Part shown: piece after piece, positions 28,632 through 39,185 of the stretch
Position numbering within the stretch: position 1 is the stretch's first letter
Layout of the letters: each line of letters begins with the position of its first letter
Assembly: GCF_037940415.1 (NCBI RefSeq)
Contig: NZ_CP149798.1
Location: 2,600,501 to 2,664,500, forward strand
DNA from: Streptomyces sp. f51
GTDB lineage: Bacteria; Actinomycetota; Actinomycetes; Streptomycetales; Streptomycetaceae
Direction of reading: 5' to 3'
DNA length: 64,000 nt
The notes under the pieces: model-generated
Databases searched by the model: none
The model's input: the letters and a program-made list of their open reading frames with translations, nothing else
What the model was told of the DNA's origin: nothing
Made by a program: the position numbers and the translations under genes

Positions 28632-29138
28632 GTGTCGCACGCCACCGAACCTTCCGCCACCTCCCGGCTCGAACTCCTCCCGCTGCGCGTCGCGCATGCC
28701 GAGGAGATGGCCGGCGTGCTGTCCGACCCGGCGCTGCACGTGTTCATCGGCGGGGCGCCGGACACCCCCGAGGCACTGCGGGCCCGCTACGCGCGCCTGG
28801 CCGCGGGCTCACCCGACCCCGGCGTCCTGTGGTGCAACTGGGTGCTGCGGGAACGTACGACGGGATCCCTCGTGGGGACGGTCCAGGCGACCGTCTCGGC
28901 CGGGACCGCGGAGGTCGCCTGGGTCGTGGGCACGCCCTGGCAGGGCCGGGGGTACGCGACGGAGGCCGCGAGGTGGCTCGTGGCGCACGTGATCGAGGCG
29001 TTCGGCGTCGGCACGGTCGTGGCCCATGTGCACCCCGGCCACCACGCGTCGGCCGCCGTCGCCGCGGCGGCGGGACTCACCGCGACCGACGAACTCCACG
29101 ACGGCGAGATCCGCTGGGAACTGACCCCCCACCACTGA
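28632..29138 (+). CDS. GNAT family N-acetyltransferase
   Basis: The 168-residue protein belongs to the RimJ/RimL-like branch of GNAT acetyltransferases. It begins ATSRLELLPLRVAHAEEMAGVLSDPALHVFIGG. The acetyl-CoA pyrophosphate loop is VGTPWQGRGYATEAARWLVAHVI, and the HPGHHASAAVAAAAGL stretch follows. It would acetylate an amine, an antibiotic or a protein N-terminus. The substrate is not visible in the sequence. The start is a GTG right after the tRNA-His terminator, and no operon partner exists. Confidence 0.88.
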   Translation: MSHATEPSATSRLELLPLRVAHAEEMAGVLSDPALHVFIGGAPDTPEALRARYARLAAGSPDPGVLWCNWVLRERTTGSLVGTVQATVSAGTAEVAWVVGTPWQGRGYATEAARWLVAHVIEAFGVGTVVAHVHPGHHASAAVAAAAGLTATDELHDGEIRWELTPHH

Positions 29139-29306
29139 CCCACCGACCGGACCCCGCCCCCGGCCGACACGCCGGTGCGCCACCCCGACCCGACGAGGTC
29201 ACGGCCGGGCAGGACGCCGCGGCCCCGGCCGACCCGACAACGGACCCGCCGGACAGGACCCGGCGGGCAGGACATCACGAACCCGGCCGACACACCCACG
29301 GCCCCG

Positions 29307-29326
29307 CCGGACCGGGCCCGGTCCGG
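29307..29326. terminator. Perfect 20-bp palindrome between convergent acetyltransferase gene and cebR
   Basis: CCGGACCGGGCCCGGTCCGG is fully self-complementary. It lies in the 217-bp gap where two genes converge and may end transcripts or only form a cruciform. With no loop bases in a simple pairing, terminator activity is uncertain. Confidence 0.45.
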
Positions 29327-29355
29327 TGAGACCCCGGGGAGCGGGCCCGTCGGGC

Positions 29356-30411
29356 TCAGGACGAGGCTCGTACCACCAGTTCCGCGGGCAGCACCAGCTG
29401 GCGCTTCTCCAGGCCCCGGGAGGCCGCGGGACGGCGGTCCGCGATCTCGCCGAGGAGGAGGTCGATCATCGCCCGGCCCATCTCCTCGATGGGCTGGCGG
29501 ACGCTGGTCAGGGGCGGGTCCATGTGACGGGCTATCGCGGAGTCGTCGTAGCCGATGAGCGCCACGTCGTCCGGGATGCGCCGGCCGCTCTCGCGCAGCA
29601 CCTGGCGGGCACCCGCCGCCATCACGTCGGAACCGGCGAACACCGCGTCGATGTCGGGGAAGCGCTCGAGGAGCAGGGTCATGGCACGCCGGCCCCCCTC
29701 CTCGGTGAAGTCGCCCGGGACGATCAGCCGTTCGTCCACCTCGCGGCCCGCGTCCCGCAGGCCCTGGCGATAGCCGTCGACGCGCCGCTGGGCGCCGTAG
29801 ACGTCCATACGGCCGGCGAGGTGGCCGATTCTGCCGCGCCCCCGCGAGACGAGGTGCTCCACGGCCGCGCGCCCGCCGCCGTAGTTGTCCGAGTCCACCG
29901 ACGGAAGCGTCTCCTCGGCGGAGCGCCGACCGCTGATCACGGCCGGGATCTCCAGCTGGGAGAGCAGATCGGGGAGCGGGTCGTCGGCGTGCACCGAGAC
30001 GAGCAGGACCCCGTCCACGCGATGGGCCGCCAGATACTGGGCCAGGCGCTGCCGCTCCCGGTCGCTGCCCGCGAATATCAGCAGCAACTGCATCTCGGTC
30101 TCGGAGAGTTCGGCACCGACACCGCGCAGCATGTCCGAGAAGTACGGTTCCGCGAAGAAGCGGGTCTCCGGTTCGGGGACGACCAGGGCGATCGCGTCCG
30201 TGCGGTTCGCCGCGAGGGCGCGGGCCGCCGTGTTCGGGACGTATCCGAGCTCCGCGACCGCCGCCTCGACCGCGGCCCGGGTCGCGTCGCTGACCCTGGG
30301 GGATCCGTTGATCACCCGGGAGACCGTGCCGCGGCCCACTCCCGCGCGCGCGGCCACCTCTTCGAGGGTCGGCCGCCCACCGCTGCGGCCCCGCGCTCCG
30401 TGGACTGCCAT
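29356..30411 (-). CDS. cebR: CebR, LacI-family repressor of cello-oligosaccharide use
   Basis: The 351-residue LacI-type regulator has an N-terminal HTH (RPTLEEVAARAGVGRGTVSRVINGS) and a periplasmic-binding-like ligand domain (residues about 65-350). Known CebR proteins repress cebEFG and bglC and let go when cellobiose or cellotriose binds. Identity rests on the adjacent ceb genes and on exact CebR boxes upstream of cebE and at bglC. The ATG at 30411 was chosen; a longer frame upstream runs through the intergenic region and is not credible. In plant-pathogenic Streptomyces, CebR also controls thaxtomin genes, none of which are seen here. Confidence 0.93.
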   Translation of the reverse strand: MAVHGARGRSGGRPTLEEVAARAGVGRGTVSRVINGSPRVSDATRAAVEAAVAELGYVPNTAARALAANRTDAIALVVPEPETRFFAEPYFSDMLRGVGAELSETEMQLLLIFAGSDRERQRLAQYLAAHRVDGVLLVSVHADDPLPDLLSQLEIPAVISGRRSAEETLPSVDSDNYGGGRAAVEHLVSRGRGRIGHLAGRMDVYGAQRRVDGYRQGLRDAGREVDERLIVPGDFTEEGGRRAMTLLLERFPDIDAVFAGSDVMAAGARQVLRESGRRIPDDVALIGYDDSAIARHMDPPLTSVRQPIEEMGRAMIDLLLGEIADRRPAASRGLEKRQLVLPAELVVRASS

Positions 30412-30799
30412 GGCCTCCGCCTCCCGTTGACACCAAGTTGGCCTGGAATCTAACAGCCCCGATCGGCGGGGCTCGCGCCGCTGGGCCGCGGCCGGGTGGC
30501 CGTCACCGTGCCGGCGGCTCCCCTTCGGGCGCCCGGCGGACCGTGAGACGCTTCCGGCCATGTGGCGGAATGACATCTTCAGCTAACAGGCCGATAACTG
30601 AACGCATCTCTCCGCTCCCCCGCCCTTGACACCCCCGCCCGAACCAGCGACTCTTCAACACATCACTGGTGGGAGCGCTCCCACAGTACCTGACACATAC
30701 ACAACCCGCACGTTCCCCGCCCGAGCCGCAGCGAGAAACAACGGGCGCCACCAATGCAGTTGGCCGGGGGGTCGGCACGTCAGGCAACAGGAGGACGCA
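30412..30799. promoter_or_regulatory. Divergent cebR-cebE control region
   Basis: This 388-bp gap drives cebR leftward and cebE rightward. It contains a TTGACA hexamer at 30626-30631, a possible -35 element for cebE, with a less clear -10 about 17-18 bases later. The CebR operator lies at 30670-30683, downstream of that promoter. No gene is supported inside. Confidence 0.55.
30670..30683. promoter_or_regulatory. CebR-binding box upstream of cebE
   Basis: TGGGAGCGCTCCCA is the exact 14-bp palindrome described for CebR. The symmetry extends one base further each side. It sits 117 bases upstream of the cebE ATG in the divergent gap, so it can control cebE and perhaps cebR. Confidence 0.95.
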
Positions 30800-32119
30800 A
30801 TGCGTACGAGTACCCGCCGGTCCCGCAGACTGGCGGCCATAGCGGCCGTCGCAGCGATGACCGCAGGGCTGCTGGCCGGCTGCTCCAAGGACTCGAACGA
30901 CGGCACGTCGGACTCGAACGGCGGTGGCGGCGGCAAGACGCAGCTGACCATCGGCACGTTCGGTGTCTTCGGCTACAAGCAGGCCGGTCTCTACGACGAG
31001 TACATGAAGCTGCACCCGAACATCTCGATCAAGGAGAACGTCACCACTCGTACCGACGTCTACTGGCCCAAGACGCTCACGCGTCTCCAGGCCGGCTCCG
31101 GCACCGACGACATCCAGGCGATCGAGGTCGGCAACATCACCGAGGCCGTCCAGACCCAGGCCGACAAGTTCGTCGACCTCGGCAAGGACGTCGACAAGTC
31201 GCAGTGGCTTCCCTGGAAGACCGCCCAGGGCACCACGAAGGACGGCAAGACGATCGCGCTCGGCACCGACATCGGCCCGATGGCGATCTGCTACCGCAAG
31301 GACCTGTTCGCGAAGGCCGGTCTGGAGACGGACCGCACCAAGCTCGCCGCGCAGTGGAAGGGCGACTGGGCCAAATACGTCGCCGTCGGCAAGGACTACA
31401 TGAAGAAGGCGCCCAGCGGCACCAAGTTCGTGGACTCCGCCTCCTCGGTGTACAACGCGGCCCTCGGTGGCGAGAGCCAGCGGTACTACGACAAGGACGG
31501 CAACGTCATCTGGGACAAGTCCACGGGTGTCAAGAAGTCCTGGAACGCCGCCATGGAGGTGGCGACCAGCAACATGTCGGCGAAGCTCAAGCAGTTCGAC
31601 CCGACGTGGGACCAGGGCTTCGCCAAGGGCTCGTTCGCGACCGTGGCCTGTCCCGCGTGGATGATCGGCTACATCGAGCAGAAGTCCGGTGACTCGGGCA
31701 AGGGCAAGTGGGACGTGGCGGCGGCGCCGACCGCGGCCAACTGGGGCGGTTCGTTCATCGGCGTGCCGACGGCGGGCAAGCACCAGAAGGAGGCCGTCGC
31801 CCTGGCCAAGTGGCTGACCGCGCCCGAGCAGCAGGCGAAGGTCTTCGCCAAGCAGGCCAGCTTCCCGTCGACCCCGTCGGCGTACGCGAACCTGACGCCG
31901 GCCGCCGACACCACGGCCTACTTCTCCAACGCGCCGATCACCCAGATCTTCGGCGACTCGGCGAAGACCATCCCGGTCCAGTACTTCGGTACCAAGGACC
32001 AGCCGATCGGCACCGCGATCACGGACGTCGGCATCCTCCAGGTCGAGCAGAAGGGCAAGACCCCGGCCCAGGGCTGGGACGCGGCAAAGGCTGAGATCAA
32101 GGACGTGCTCGGCCAGTGA
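30800..32119 (+). CDS. cebE: Cello-oligosaccharide-binding lipoprotein of an ABC importer
   Basis: The 439-residue solute-binding protein of the sugar (family 1) type has a basic N-terminus and a lipobox (GLLAGC at about residues 23-28), then a Gly/Ser/Asp linker. The mature part shows YWPKTLTRLQAGSGTDDIQAIEVGNI and a conserved aromatic WGGSFIGVPTAGK region that would stack on sugars. The ATG has GGAGG 5-6 bases upstream. It should bind cellobiose/cellotriose and deliver it to CebF-CebG. The ATPase MsiK, known to energise such importers, is not encoded here. Confidence 0.94.
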   Translation: MRTSTRRSRRLAAIAAVAAMTAGLLAGCSKDSNDGTSDSNGGGGGKTQLTIGTFGVFGYKQAGLYDEYMKLHPNISIKENVTTRTDVYWPKTLTRLQAGSGTDDIQAIEVGNITEAVQTQADKFVDLGKDVDKSQWLPWKTAQGTTKDGKTIALGTDIGPMAICYRKDLFAKAGLETDRTKLAAQWKGDWAKYVAVGKDYMKKAPSGTKFVDSASSVYNAALGGESQRYYDKDGNVIWDKSTGVKKSWNAAMEVATSNMSAKLKQFDPTWDQGFAKGSFATVACPAWMIGYIEQKSGDSGKGKWDVAAAPTAANWGGSFIGVPTAGKHQKEAVALAKWLTAPEQQAKVFAKQASFPSTPSAYANLTPAADTTAYFSNAPITQIFGDSAKTIPVQYFGTKDQPIGTAITDVGILQVEQKGKTPAQGWDAAKAEIKDVLGQ

Positions 32120-33144
32120 CCAGCCCCAAGCAGGCTCTCGCGCAACCCGCGACGAGCGCCGACGCCGCGCCCGGCTCACAGCCGGGCGCGGCCCGGGGCG
32201 CTCAGGGACGCGGTAGGCCCGCGCAGGACCCGGGTTCCTGGCGCAGCCGGCTGTACCGCTGGGACATGAAGGCGTCGCCGTACGCATTCATCGCCCCCTT
32301 CTTCATCATCTTCGGAGCCTTCGGGCTCTTCCCCCTGCTCTACACGGCCTGGTACTCGCTGCACAATGTGCAGCTCTCCGGGCTCGACCACCAGACCTGG
32401 GCGGGTCTGGACAACTACAAGAACCTGCTGTCCTCGGAGTTCTTCTGGAACGCCCTGGAGAACACGTTCAGCATCGGCGTCATCTCCACGGTGCCGCAGC
32501 TGCTCATGGCCCTCGGGATCGCCCACCTGCTCAACTACCGGCTGCGCGGCTCGACCGTGTGGCGGGTCGTGATGCTCACCCCGTACGCCACCTCGGTGGC
32601 CGCGGCGACGCTGGTCTTCACGCTGCTGTACTCGTGGGACGGCGGCATGGTCAACTGGCTGCTGCACTTCGTCGGGGTCCACCCGATCAACTGGCGCGAG
32701 TCCGACTGGGGTTCGCAGTTCGCCGTCTCCTCCATCGTGATCTGGCGGTGGACCGGCTACAACGCGCTGATCTACCTCGCCGCGATGCAGGCGATCCCCA
32801 CGGACCTGTACGAGTCGGCCGCGCTCGACGGTGCCGGCCGCTGGCAGCAGTTCCGCCACGTGACGATCCCCATGCTGCGGCCGACGATCCTGTTCACCGT
32901 GGTCGTGTCCACGATCGGCGCGACCCAGCTGTTCGGTGAACCGCTCCTGTTCGGCGGCGTCAGCGGATCGAAGGGCGGCTCCGCGCACCAGTACCAGACG
33001 CTCGGCCTCTACATGTACGACCAGGGCTGGGGCATCGGCAACCTCGGCAAGGCCTCGGCGATCGCATGGACGATGTTCCTCATCCTGCTGATCATCGCCG
33101 CGATCAACCTGCTGATCACCCGACGGCTGAGGAAATCCCAATGA
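32116..33144 (+). CDS. cebF: Cello-oligosaccharide ABC permease subunit
   Basis: The 342-residue permease has six predicted membrane helices after a 50-residue, Ala/Gly/Pro-rich cytoplasmic tail. The EAA-loop, which contacts the ATPase, is YESAALDGAGRWQQFRHVTIPMLRP. The GTG start overlaps the cebE stop (GTGA), and the stop overlaps the cebG ATG, so the three genes are translationally coupled. It pairs with CebG in the membrane. Confidence 0.93.
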   Translation: MTSPKQALAQPATSADAAPGSQPGAARGAQGRGRPAQDPGSWRSRLYRWDMKASPYAFIAPFFIIFGAFGLFPLLYTAWYSLHNVQLSGLDHQTWAGLDNYKNLLSSEFFWNALENTFSIGVISTVPQLLMALGIAHLLNYRLRGSTVWRVVMLTPYATSVAAATLVFTLLYSWDGGMVNWLLHFVGVHPINWRESDWGSQFAVSSIVIWRWTGYNALIYLAAMQAIPTDLYESAALDGAGRWQQFRHVTIPMLRPTILFTVVVSTIGATQLFGEPLLFGGVSGSKGGSAHQYQTLGLYMYDQGWGIGNLGKASAIAWTMFLILLIIAAINLLITRRLRKSQ

Positions 33145-34052
33145 CCACGACTGAACTGACCGTCACGCCGGAGGACGCCAAGCCGGTTCCGGACAAGCGC
33201 GAGCCCGGACGCCGCCGGGTGCTCGGCGCGGGCAAGCAGCTGCACGCGGGTCCGGTCACCTATGTCGTCCTGACCGTCTTCGCACTGGTCTCGCTCGCTC
33301 CGCTGGTCTGGACGGCCATCGCCGCCTCGCGCAACAACACGCGGCTGGCGCAGTCACCGCCGCCCCTGTGGTTCGGCGGGAACCTGTTCTCGAACCTCCA
33401 GGCCGCGTGGGACCAGGCCGGGCTCGGCACCGCGATGGTCAACTCCACGATCGTCGCCGGGACCATCACCCTCGGCACGGTCGTGTTCTCCACGCTCGCC
33501 GGGTTCGCCTTCGCCAAGCTGCGGTTCAGGTTCTCCGGACTCCTGCTGCTGCTCACCATCGGCACGATGATGATTCCGCCGCAGCTGGCCGTCGTACCGC
33601 TGTACCTGTGGATGAGCAACCTGGGGTGGTCCAACCAGCTCCAGACGGTCATCCTGCCCACCCTGGTGAGCGCCTTCGGCACGTTCTTCATGCGCCAGTA
33701 CCTGGTGCAGGCACTGCCCTCCGAGCTGATCGAGGCGGCGCGGGTGGACGGGGCGAACAGTCTGCGCGTGGTCTGGCACGTCGTCTTCCCGGCGGCGCGC
33801 CCGGCGATGGCGGTGCTCGGCCTGCTGACGTTCGTGATGGCCTGGAACGACTTCCTGTGGCCGATCATCGCGCTGAACCAGCAGGAGCCGACCGTGCAGG
33901 TCGCCCTCAACTCGCTGGGCACCGGCTACATCCCCGACCAGGCCGTCATCATGGCGGGCGCGCTGCTCGGCACGCTGCCGCTGCTCATCGCCTTCCTCCT
34001 GTTCGGCAAGCAGATCGTGGGCGGGATCATGCAGGGCGCGATCAAGGGCTGA
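33141..34052 (+). CDS. cebG: Cello-oligosaccharide ABC permease subunit
   Basis: The 303-residue second permease has six membrane helices and the EAA loop [26 protein letters not shown]. It begins with a short charged tail before the first helix ([21 protein letters not shown]). The ATG overlaps cebF by 4 bases (ATGA). The C-terminus [13 protein letters not shown] is typical of MalG-like subunits. bglC follows 107 bp downstream, with its own CebR box. Confidence 0.93.
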   Translation: MTTTELTVTPEDAKPVPDKREPGRRRVLGAGKQLHAGPVTYVVLTVFALVSLAPLVWTAIAASRNNTRLAQSPPPLWFGGNLFSNLQAAWDQAGLGTAMVNSTIVAGTITLGTVVFSTLAGFAFAKLRFRFSGLLLLLTIGTMMIPPQLAVVPLYLWMSNLGWSNQLQTVILPTLVSAFGTFFMRQYLVQALPSELIEAARVDGANSLRVVWHVVFPAARPAMAVLGLLTFVMAWNDFLWPIIALNQQEPTVQVALNSLGTGYIPDQAVIMAGALLGTLPLLIAFLLFGKQIVGGIMQGAIKG

Positions 34053-34146
34053 CCGCCCCCTCGGGGGCCGGGCCAGCGCCGCCTCGGCCCCTCAGTGCCG
34101 CCTCTTCACGTGACCACCTCCAACCCGTCGGTCTTCACGACCCCCT

Positions 34147-34159
34147 TGGGAGCGCTTCC

Positions 34160-34160
<1 letters not shown>
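34147..34160. promoter_or_regulatory. CebR-binding box touching the bglC start codon
   Basis: TGGGAGCGCTTCCA matches the 14-bp CebR box with one changed base. Its last A is the A of the bglC ATG. The box also supplies the GGGAGCG that can act as the ribosome-binding site, so repressor binding would sit directly on the start region. Confidence 0.88.
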
Positions 34161-35590
<1,430 letters not shown>

Positions 35591-35625
35591 GCGGGCCCCC
35601 AGGGACACGGGGGCCACGGGGGACA

Positions 35626-35660
35626 CGGAGCGCGGCACCCGAGGGGGGTGCCGCGCTCCG
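35626..35660. terminator. First of two hairpins between bglC and the chitinase gene
   Basis: A perfect 15-bp stem (35626-35640 with 35646-35660) with loop GAGGG stands 35 bases after the bglC stop. Confidence 0.8.
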
Positions 35661-35683
35661 GCCTGCCGGCGGCGTGCAGCAGA

Positions 35684-35731
35684 AAGGGCCTGGGCCCCGT
35701 CCGGTGATCTCCGGACGGGGCCCAGGCCCTT
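35684..35731. terminator. Second hairpin between bglC and the chitinase gene
   Basis: A perfect 21-bp stem (35684-35704 with 35711-35731) with loop TGATCT is the longest in the window. As a perfect inverted repeat in a convergent gap, it should stop transcripts from both sides. Together with the first hairpin it fills most of the 226-bp gap. Confidence 0.85.
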
Positions 35732-35816
35732 CGCGTGTCGTCGCGCGGCCCCGGCCGGGTGGGGGGTGGAAGGTGGAGAAGTCCGGCCGGGGCGCGCAAC
35801 CCCCGTTTCGCGATGG

Positions 35817-37304
35817 CTACTTGAAGGCGGCGAACGCCTTGGAGAAGGCACTGTCGCCCTGGACGATGGAGCTGCACGTGGCGTCCGCGGTGTTCTTGGC
35901 ACCGCCGGCGCACTGCTTGTCGCGGGCGGCGGACCACATCGAGAGCCCGCCGATGCCCTTGGACTGCGCGAAGGAGACCAGCTGCGAGGCGTCGTCGACC
36001 TTGAAGATCTCCGAGGACACGTCGTTGACGCCGATCATCGGGGTGATGGCGACCGTCTTCCACGCGGTGCTCTCGGACAGGCCGAGGACGCTCTTGATCT
36101 GGGCCTGCGTGGCCGTGGCGGCCTGCTGGGCGAGGTCGCCCATGTCACCGTTGAACGCCGGGCCGTAGTCCATCGCCATGATGTTCACGGTGCTGATCTT
36201 CACGCCGTTGGCCTTGGCGTCGGAGACCAGGTTCACGCCGTCCTGGGTGAGGCCCTGGGGCAGGACCGGCAGGGTGAAGGACACGTCCAGGCCCGGGTGC
36301 TGCTGCTGGAGCTTGGCGATGGCCTGCGCCCGCTTGGTGTTCGCGGCCGTGTTGGGCAGCGCGCCGCCCTCGACGTCGAAGTCGACCTTCGTGAGCTTGT
36401 AGGCGTCCACGGCCTTGCCGTACGCCGCCGCCAGCGTGTCGGCCGAGGAGCAGGTGGTGGCCAGCTCCGAGCCGGAGGCCCCGCCGAAGGAGACCCGGAC
36501 GTCGCCGCCCTTGGCGCGCAGCGCGCCGATCTGCGCCGCCACCGCGTCGCTGGAGAGGTCGCTGACGCCGCCCCACTTCGGGGTGCAGCCGCCGCCGTCG
36601 GTGACGAACGCGAGGTTGTAGTTCTTCACGCCGGTGGAGTCGGCCGCCTTCAGCAGGTCGAAGGCCGGGAAGAGGGAGGTGTCGACGTAGGGCGCGAAGC
36701 CGGCGGTGGCCGTGGTGCCGCTGCCCGAGGTCTGCGTGGGGGTCGGGGTGGGCGTGGCGGTCGCGGTGGCCGTCGGCTTCGGGGTCGCGGTCTGCGTCGC
36801 GCTCGCGGTCGGGGTGGGGGCGGCCGTCGGGGTCGCGGTCTGCGTCGGGCGGCCGCTCGGCTCGGGCGTCGCTCCGCCGTCCACCGAACAGCTGGTGCCG
36901 TCGATGACACAACCGGTTGGGTTCGCGGTGCCGTTCACGACGAAGCCGACGGTGAGGGACTCTCCGGCCGCCAGGCCGTCCTTGTCCCAGGACGGGGGCG
37001 TGACGGTGACGTGCTGTCCGCTCACCGCGGAGGTCGCGTCCCACAGCGAGCCGAGCTTGGAGCCCGCGGGCAGGTCGAACTCCAGCTTCCAGTCGGGCTT
37101 GCGCTGGTTCGTGTCGTTGGAGACGACGTACTGCGCGGTGTACCCCGTGGACCACTCGCTGGTCCTGGTGTAGGCGGCGCCGACGCTCGACGCGTTCGCG
37201 ATTCCGGTGAACAGGAGGGCACCTCCGCCGGCCACGGCCGCCGCGACGACGCCGCCTATCGCCTTGTTCCTGCCACTGACCTTGCGCCGGTGCGTGCTGC
37301 TCAT
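35817..37304 (-). CDS. Secreted chitinase (GH18) with N-terminal CBM2-like domain
   Basis: The 495-residue protein has a signal peptide (residues about 1-38, with AIGGVVAAAVAGGGALLFTGIA), a CBM2-type carbohydrate-binding domain (about 40-131, with paired Cys132/Cys139) and a Thr/Pro/Ala linker (145-200). A GH18 catalytic domain follows (200-495). The catalytic motif is KVDFDVEGG, with Glu312 as acid; the usual D-G-x-D-x-D-x-E is shortened here to D-F-D-V-E. It should attack chitin outside the cell. A DasR-like site lies 156 bases upstream. The ATG at 37304 (MSSTHRRK) was chosen. Confidence 0.9.
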   Translation of the reverse strand: MSSTHRRKVSGRNKAIGGVVAAAVAGGGALLFTGIANASSVGAAYTRTSEWSTGYTAQYVVSNDTNQRKPDWKLEFDLPAGSKLGSLWDATSAVSGQHVTVTPPSWDKDGLAAGESLTVGFVVNGTANPTGCVIDGTSCSVDGGATPEPSGRPTQTATPTAAPTPTASATQTATPKPTATATATPTPTPTQTSGSGTTATAGFAPYVDTSLFPAFDLLKAADSTGVKNYNLAFVTDGGGCTPKWGGVSDLSSDAVAAQIGALRAKGGDVRVSFGGASGSELATTCSSADTLAAAYGKAVDAYKLTKVDFDVEGGALPNTAANTKRAQAIAKLQQQHPGLDVSFTLPVLPQGLTQDGVNLVSDAKANGVKISTVNIMAMDYGPAFNGDMGDLAQQAATATQAQIKSVLGLSESTAWKTVAITPMIGVNDVSSEIFKVDDASQLVSFAQSKGIGGLSMWSAARDKQCAGGAKNTADATCSSIVQGDSAFSKAFAAFK

Positions 37305-37459
37305 CGCGTGTGCCTGCCTTCGCGGATTCACGGGGGTTCGCTGGGGTCGCCCCAGGGGGTGCGGGCACCACGCTAGCGATGCGGAATCGGTCAAACCGCT
37401 TGATCCGGACGCCGGTTGGCGATCTTAGGGTCCGCTTAAGGAAGCCAAAGGGACCCGTT

Positions 37460-37475
37460 AAAGGTCGAGACCAAT
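37460..37475. promoter_or_regulatory. DasR-responsive element (dre-like) upstream of the chitinase
   Basis: On the minus strand the site reads ATTGGTCTCGACCTTT; its 12-base core matches TGGTCTAGACCA at 10 positions. It lies 156 bases upstream of the chitinase start, a common place for DasR control of Streptomyces chitinase genes. Support is weaker than for the hexosaminidase site. Confidence 0.55.
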
Positions 37476-37550
37476 GTGGGCGGTTTGGCGGCCTGCGGAG
37501 CCCGTGCCGCGAGTCCGCCCGGAGCAGGGCGCGGTGCCGCGCGGCGCACG

Positions 37551-37768
37551 CCACCGGCCTTCCCGGCGTGTGCCACCGGCCCTCCGGGCACGCCACCGGG
37601 CCTCCAGGCGCGCGCCATCTGCCTTCCGGACGCCTGCCACCAGCCGTCCCGGCGCCTGCCATCGGCCTTCCGGACGCCTGCCACCAGCCGTCCCGGCGCC
37701 TGCCACCGGTCTTCCGGACGTCCGCCACCGGCCTTCCCGGTGCACGCCACCGGACCTCCCGGCGTGTG
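37551..37768. repeat. Ten-copy 22-bp tandem repeat
   Basis: Ten units begin at 37551, 37573, 37593, 37615, 37637, 37659, 37681, 37703, 37725 and 37747. All but the second (20 bp) are 22 bp long. Each begins CCAYC and follows the pattern CCACCGGCCTTCCGGCGCCTG with changes. Units five and seven are identical (22/22), and units four and six differ at one base, so a 44-bp pair was copied recently. A 22-bp period breaks any reading frame, so this is not protein-coding. It lies between the sensor kinase end and the chitinase promoter. Confidence 0.85.
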
Positions 37769-37808
37769 CCGTGGGCCCGCGCGGGCGCGCCGAGGCGCCC
37801 ACAGCGTG

Positions 37809-39185
37809 TCAGTTCACGGACGCGCCGCGTCTGCGGCGGCGCACGCTGCCGCGGTGGCCGGCGCGGACCGGGGCCCTGCCGTCCAGCTGGATCCAGATGC
37901 GCACCTCGGTACCGCCCAGCACGGAGGAACCGATCCGTACGTCCCCGCCCGTCGACTCCGCGAGACGCCGCACGATGTCGAGGCCGAGTCCCGTGGAGCC
38001 GTCGTTGCCCGAGCCCTGTCCGCGGGCCATCGCGGCCTCCGGGTCCGCGATCCCGGCGCCCGCGTCCGACACCAGCACGATCACGGCGTCCTCGGCGTTG
38101 TGCACGTCGACCGCGAAGGCCGTGCCCTCGGGGGTGTGGCGGAAGACGTTGCCGAGGAGGGCGTCCAGCGCGGCGGCGAGGTCGGCGCGGGCCACCGGTA
38201 TGCGGCACGGCCGGTCCACGCCGGCCACCCGCACCTTGCGGCCCTCGTCCTCGGCGAGCGCCGACCAGAAGTCCATGCGCTCCCGCACGACCTCGGACGC
38301 GTCGCACCCGGCCCCGGCGCCGATCGCCGCGGTCTGCGGCTTGGCCTCACGGGCGGTCCTGATGATCGTGTCGACCTCGCGCTCCAGCTGCTCGACGGCG
38401 GTGCGGGTCTGCTCGGCGGCCGGCCCGTCCCCGAGCGAGGCGGTGTTGAGCCGGAGCACGGTCAGCGGTGTCCGCAGCCGGTGCGAGAGGTCGGCGGCGA
38501 GCTCCCTCTCGTTGGCGAGCAGCTGGACGACCTGATCGGCCATGGAGTTGAACGCGACGGCGGCCAGGCGCAGTTCGGTCGGCCCCTCCTCGGGCACCCG
38601 GGAGCCCAGCTTCCCCTCGCCCAGTTCGTGCGCGCTCTCGGCGAGGCGCTGGGCCGGCTGCACCATCCGCACGCCCAGCCGGTCGGCGACCGCGACGGAG
38701 CCGATGACGAGGGCGACCCCGACCGCGGCGAGGACCGCCCAGGCCGTGCCGACGCCGTTGCTGACCTCGGCCTCGGGGACGTACACCTCGATGACCGCGA
38801 TCTCGCCGGAGCTCAGCGCGATGGGCTGGAGCAGCGCGGAGCCGCCGGGGACCTCGGCGGTGGAGGCCCGGCCCAGCCTGCGGGTCATGGCGATGTCCTT
38901 GCCGAGGGCGCGCTGCCCGCCGATCTCGACCGCCGGTTTGCCGTCCCCCGCGGGGATGTGAACGGCTATGCCCGCGTCCGAGCCGGCCGAGGCGACGACC
39001 CGCTCCAGCTCGTCCCTGTCGGTGGTGATGGACAGCGCGGGCGCGATGGCGGCGGCCTGCCGTTCGGCGTTCGAGAACGCCCGGTCGCGCGCCATCTCCT
39101 TGATGACCAGGCCGAGCGGGACGGCGAAGGCGACGACGACCATCGTCGTCACCGCGACGCACACCTTGACCAGTGCCCACCTCAC
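37809..39185 (-). CDS. Sensor histidine kinase of a two-component system
   Basis: The 458-residue membrane kinase has one N-terminal helix (VCVAVTTMVVVAFAVPLGLVI), an extracellular sensor of about 120 residues, and a second helix (AWAVLAAVGVALVIGSVAVA). HAMP and HisKA follow, with the phospho-acceptor near residue 235 (DLSHRLRTPL), then the HATPase domain (ALLGNVFRHTPEG, VSDAGAGI, GSTGLGLDIVRRLAEST). The C-terminus is very Arg-rich. The GTG start overlaps the response regulator stop by 4 bases. A longer upstream frame that covers the regulator gene is a shadow and was not used. The signal is unknown. Confidence 0.92.
   Translation of the reverse strand: MRWALVKVCVAVTTMVVVAFAVPLGLVIKEMARDRAFSNAERQAAAIAPALSITTDRDELERVVASAGSDAGIAVHIPAGDGKPAVEIGGQRALGKDIAMTRRLGRASTAEVPGGSALLQPIALSSGEIAVIEVYVPEAEVSNGVGTAWAVLAAVGVALVIGSVAVADRLGVRMVQPAQRLAESAHELGEGKLGSRVPEEGPTELRLAAVAFNSMADQVVQLLANERELAADLSHRLRTPLTVLRLNTASLGDGPAAEQTRTAVEQLEREVDTIIRTAREAKPQTAAIGAGAGCDASEVVRERMDFWSALAEDEGRKVRVAGVDRPCRIPVARADLAAALDALLGNVFRHTPEGTAFAVDVHNAEDAVIVLVSDAGAGIADPEAAMARGQGSGNDGSTGLGLDIVRRLAESTGGDVRIGSSVLGGTEVRIWIQLDGRAPVRAGHRGSVRRRRRGASVN

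Noticed and set aside
37551..37768. Possible CRISPR array
   Set aside because: The units are directly tandem, with no unique spacers between them, and no cas genes are near.
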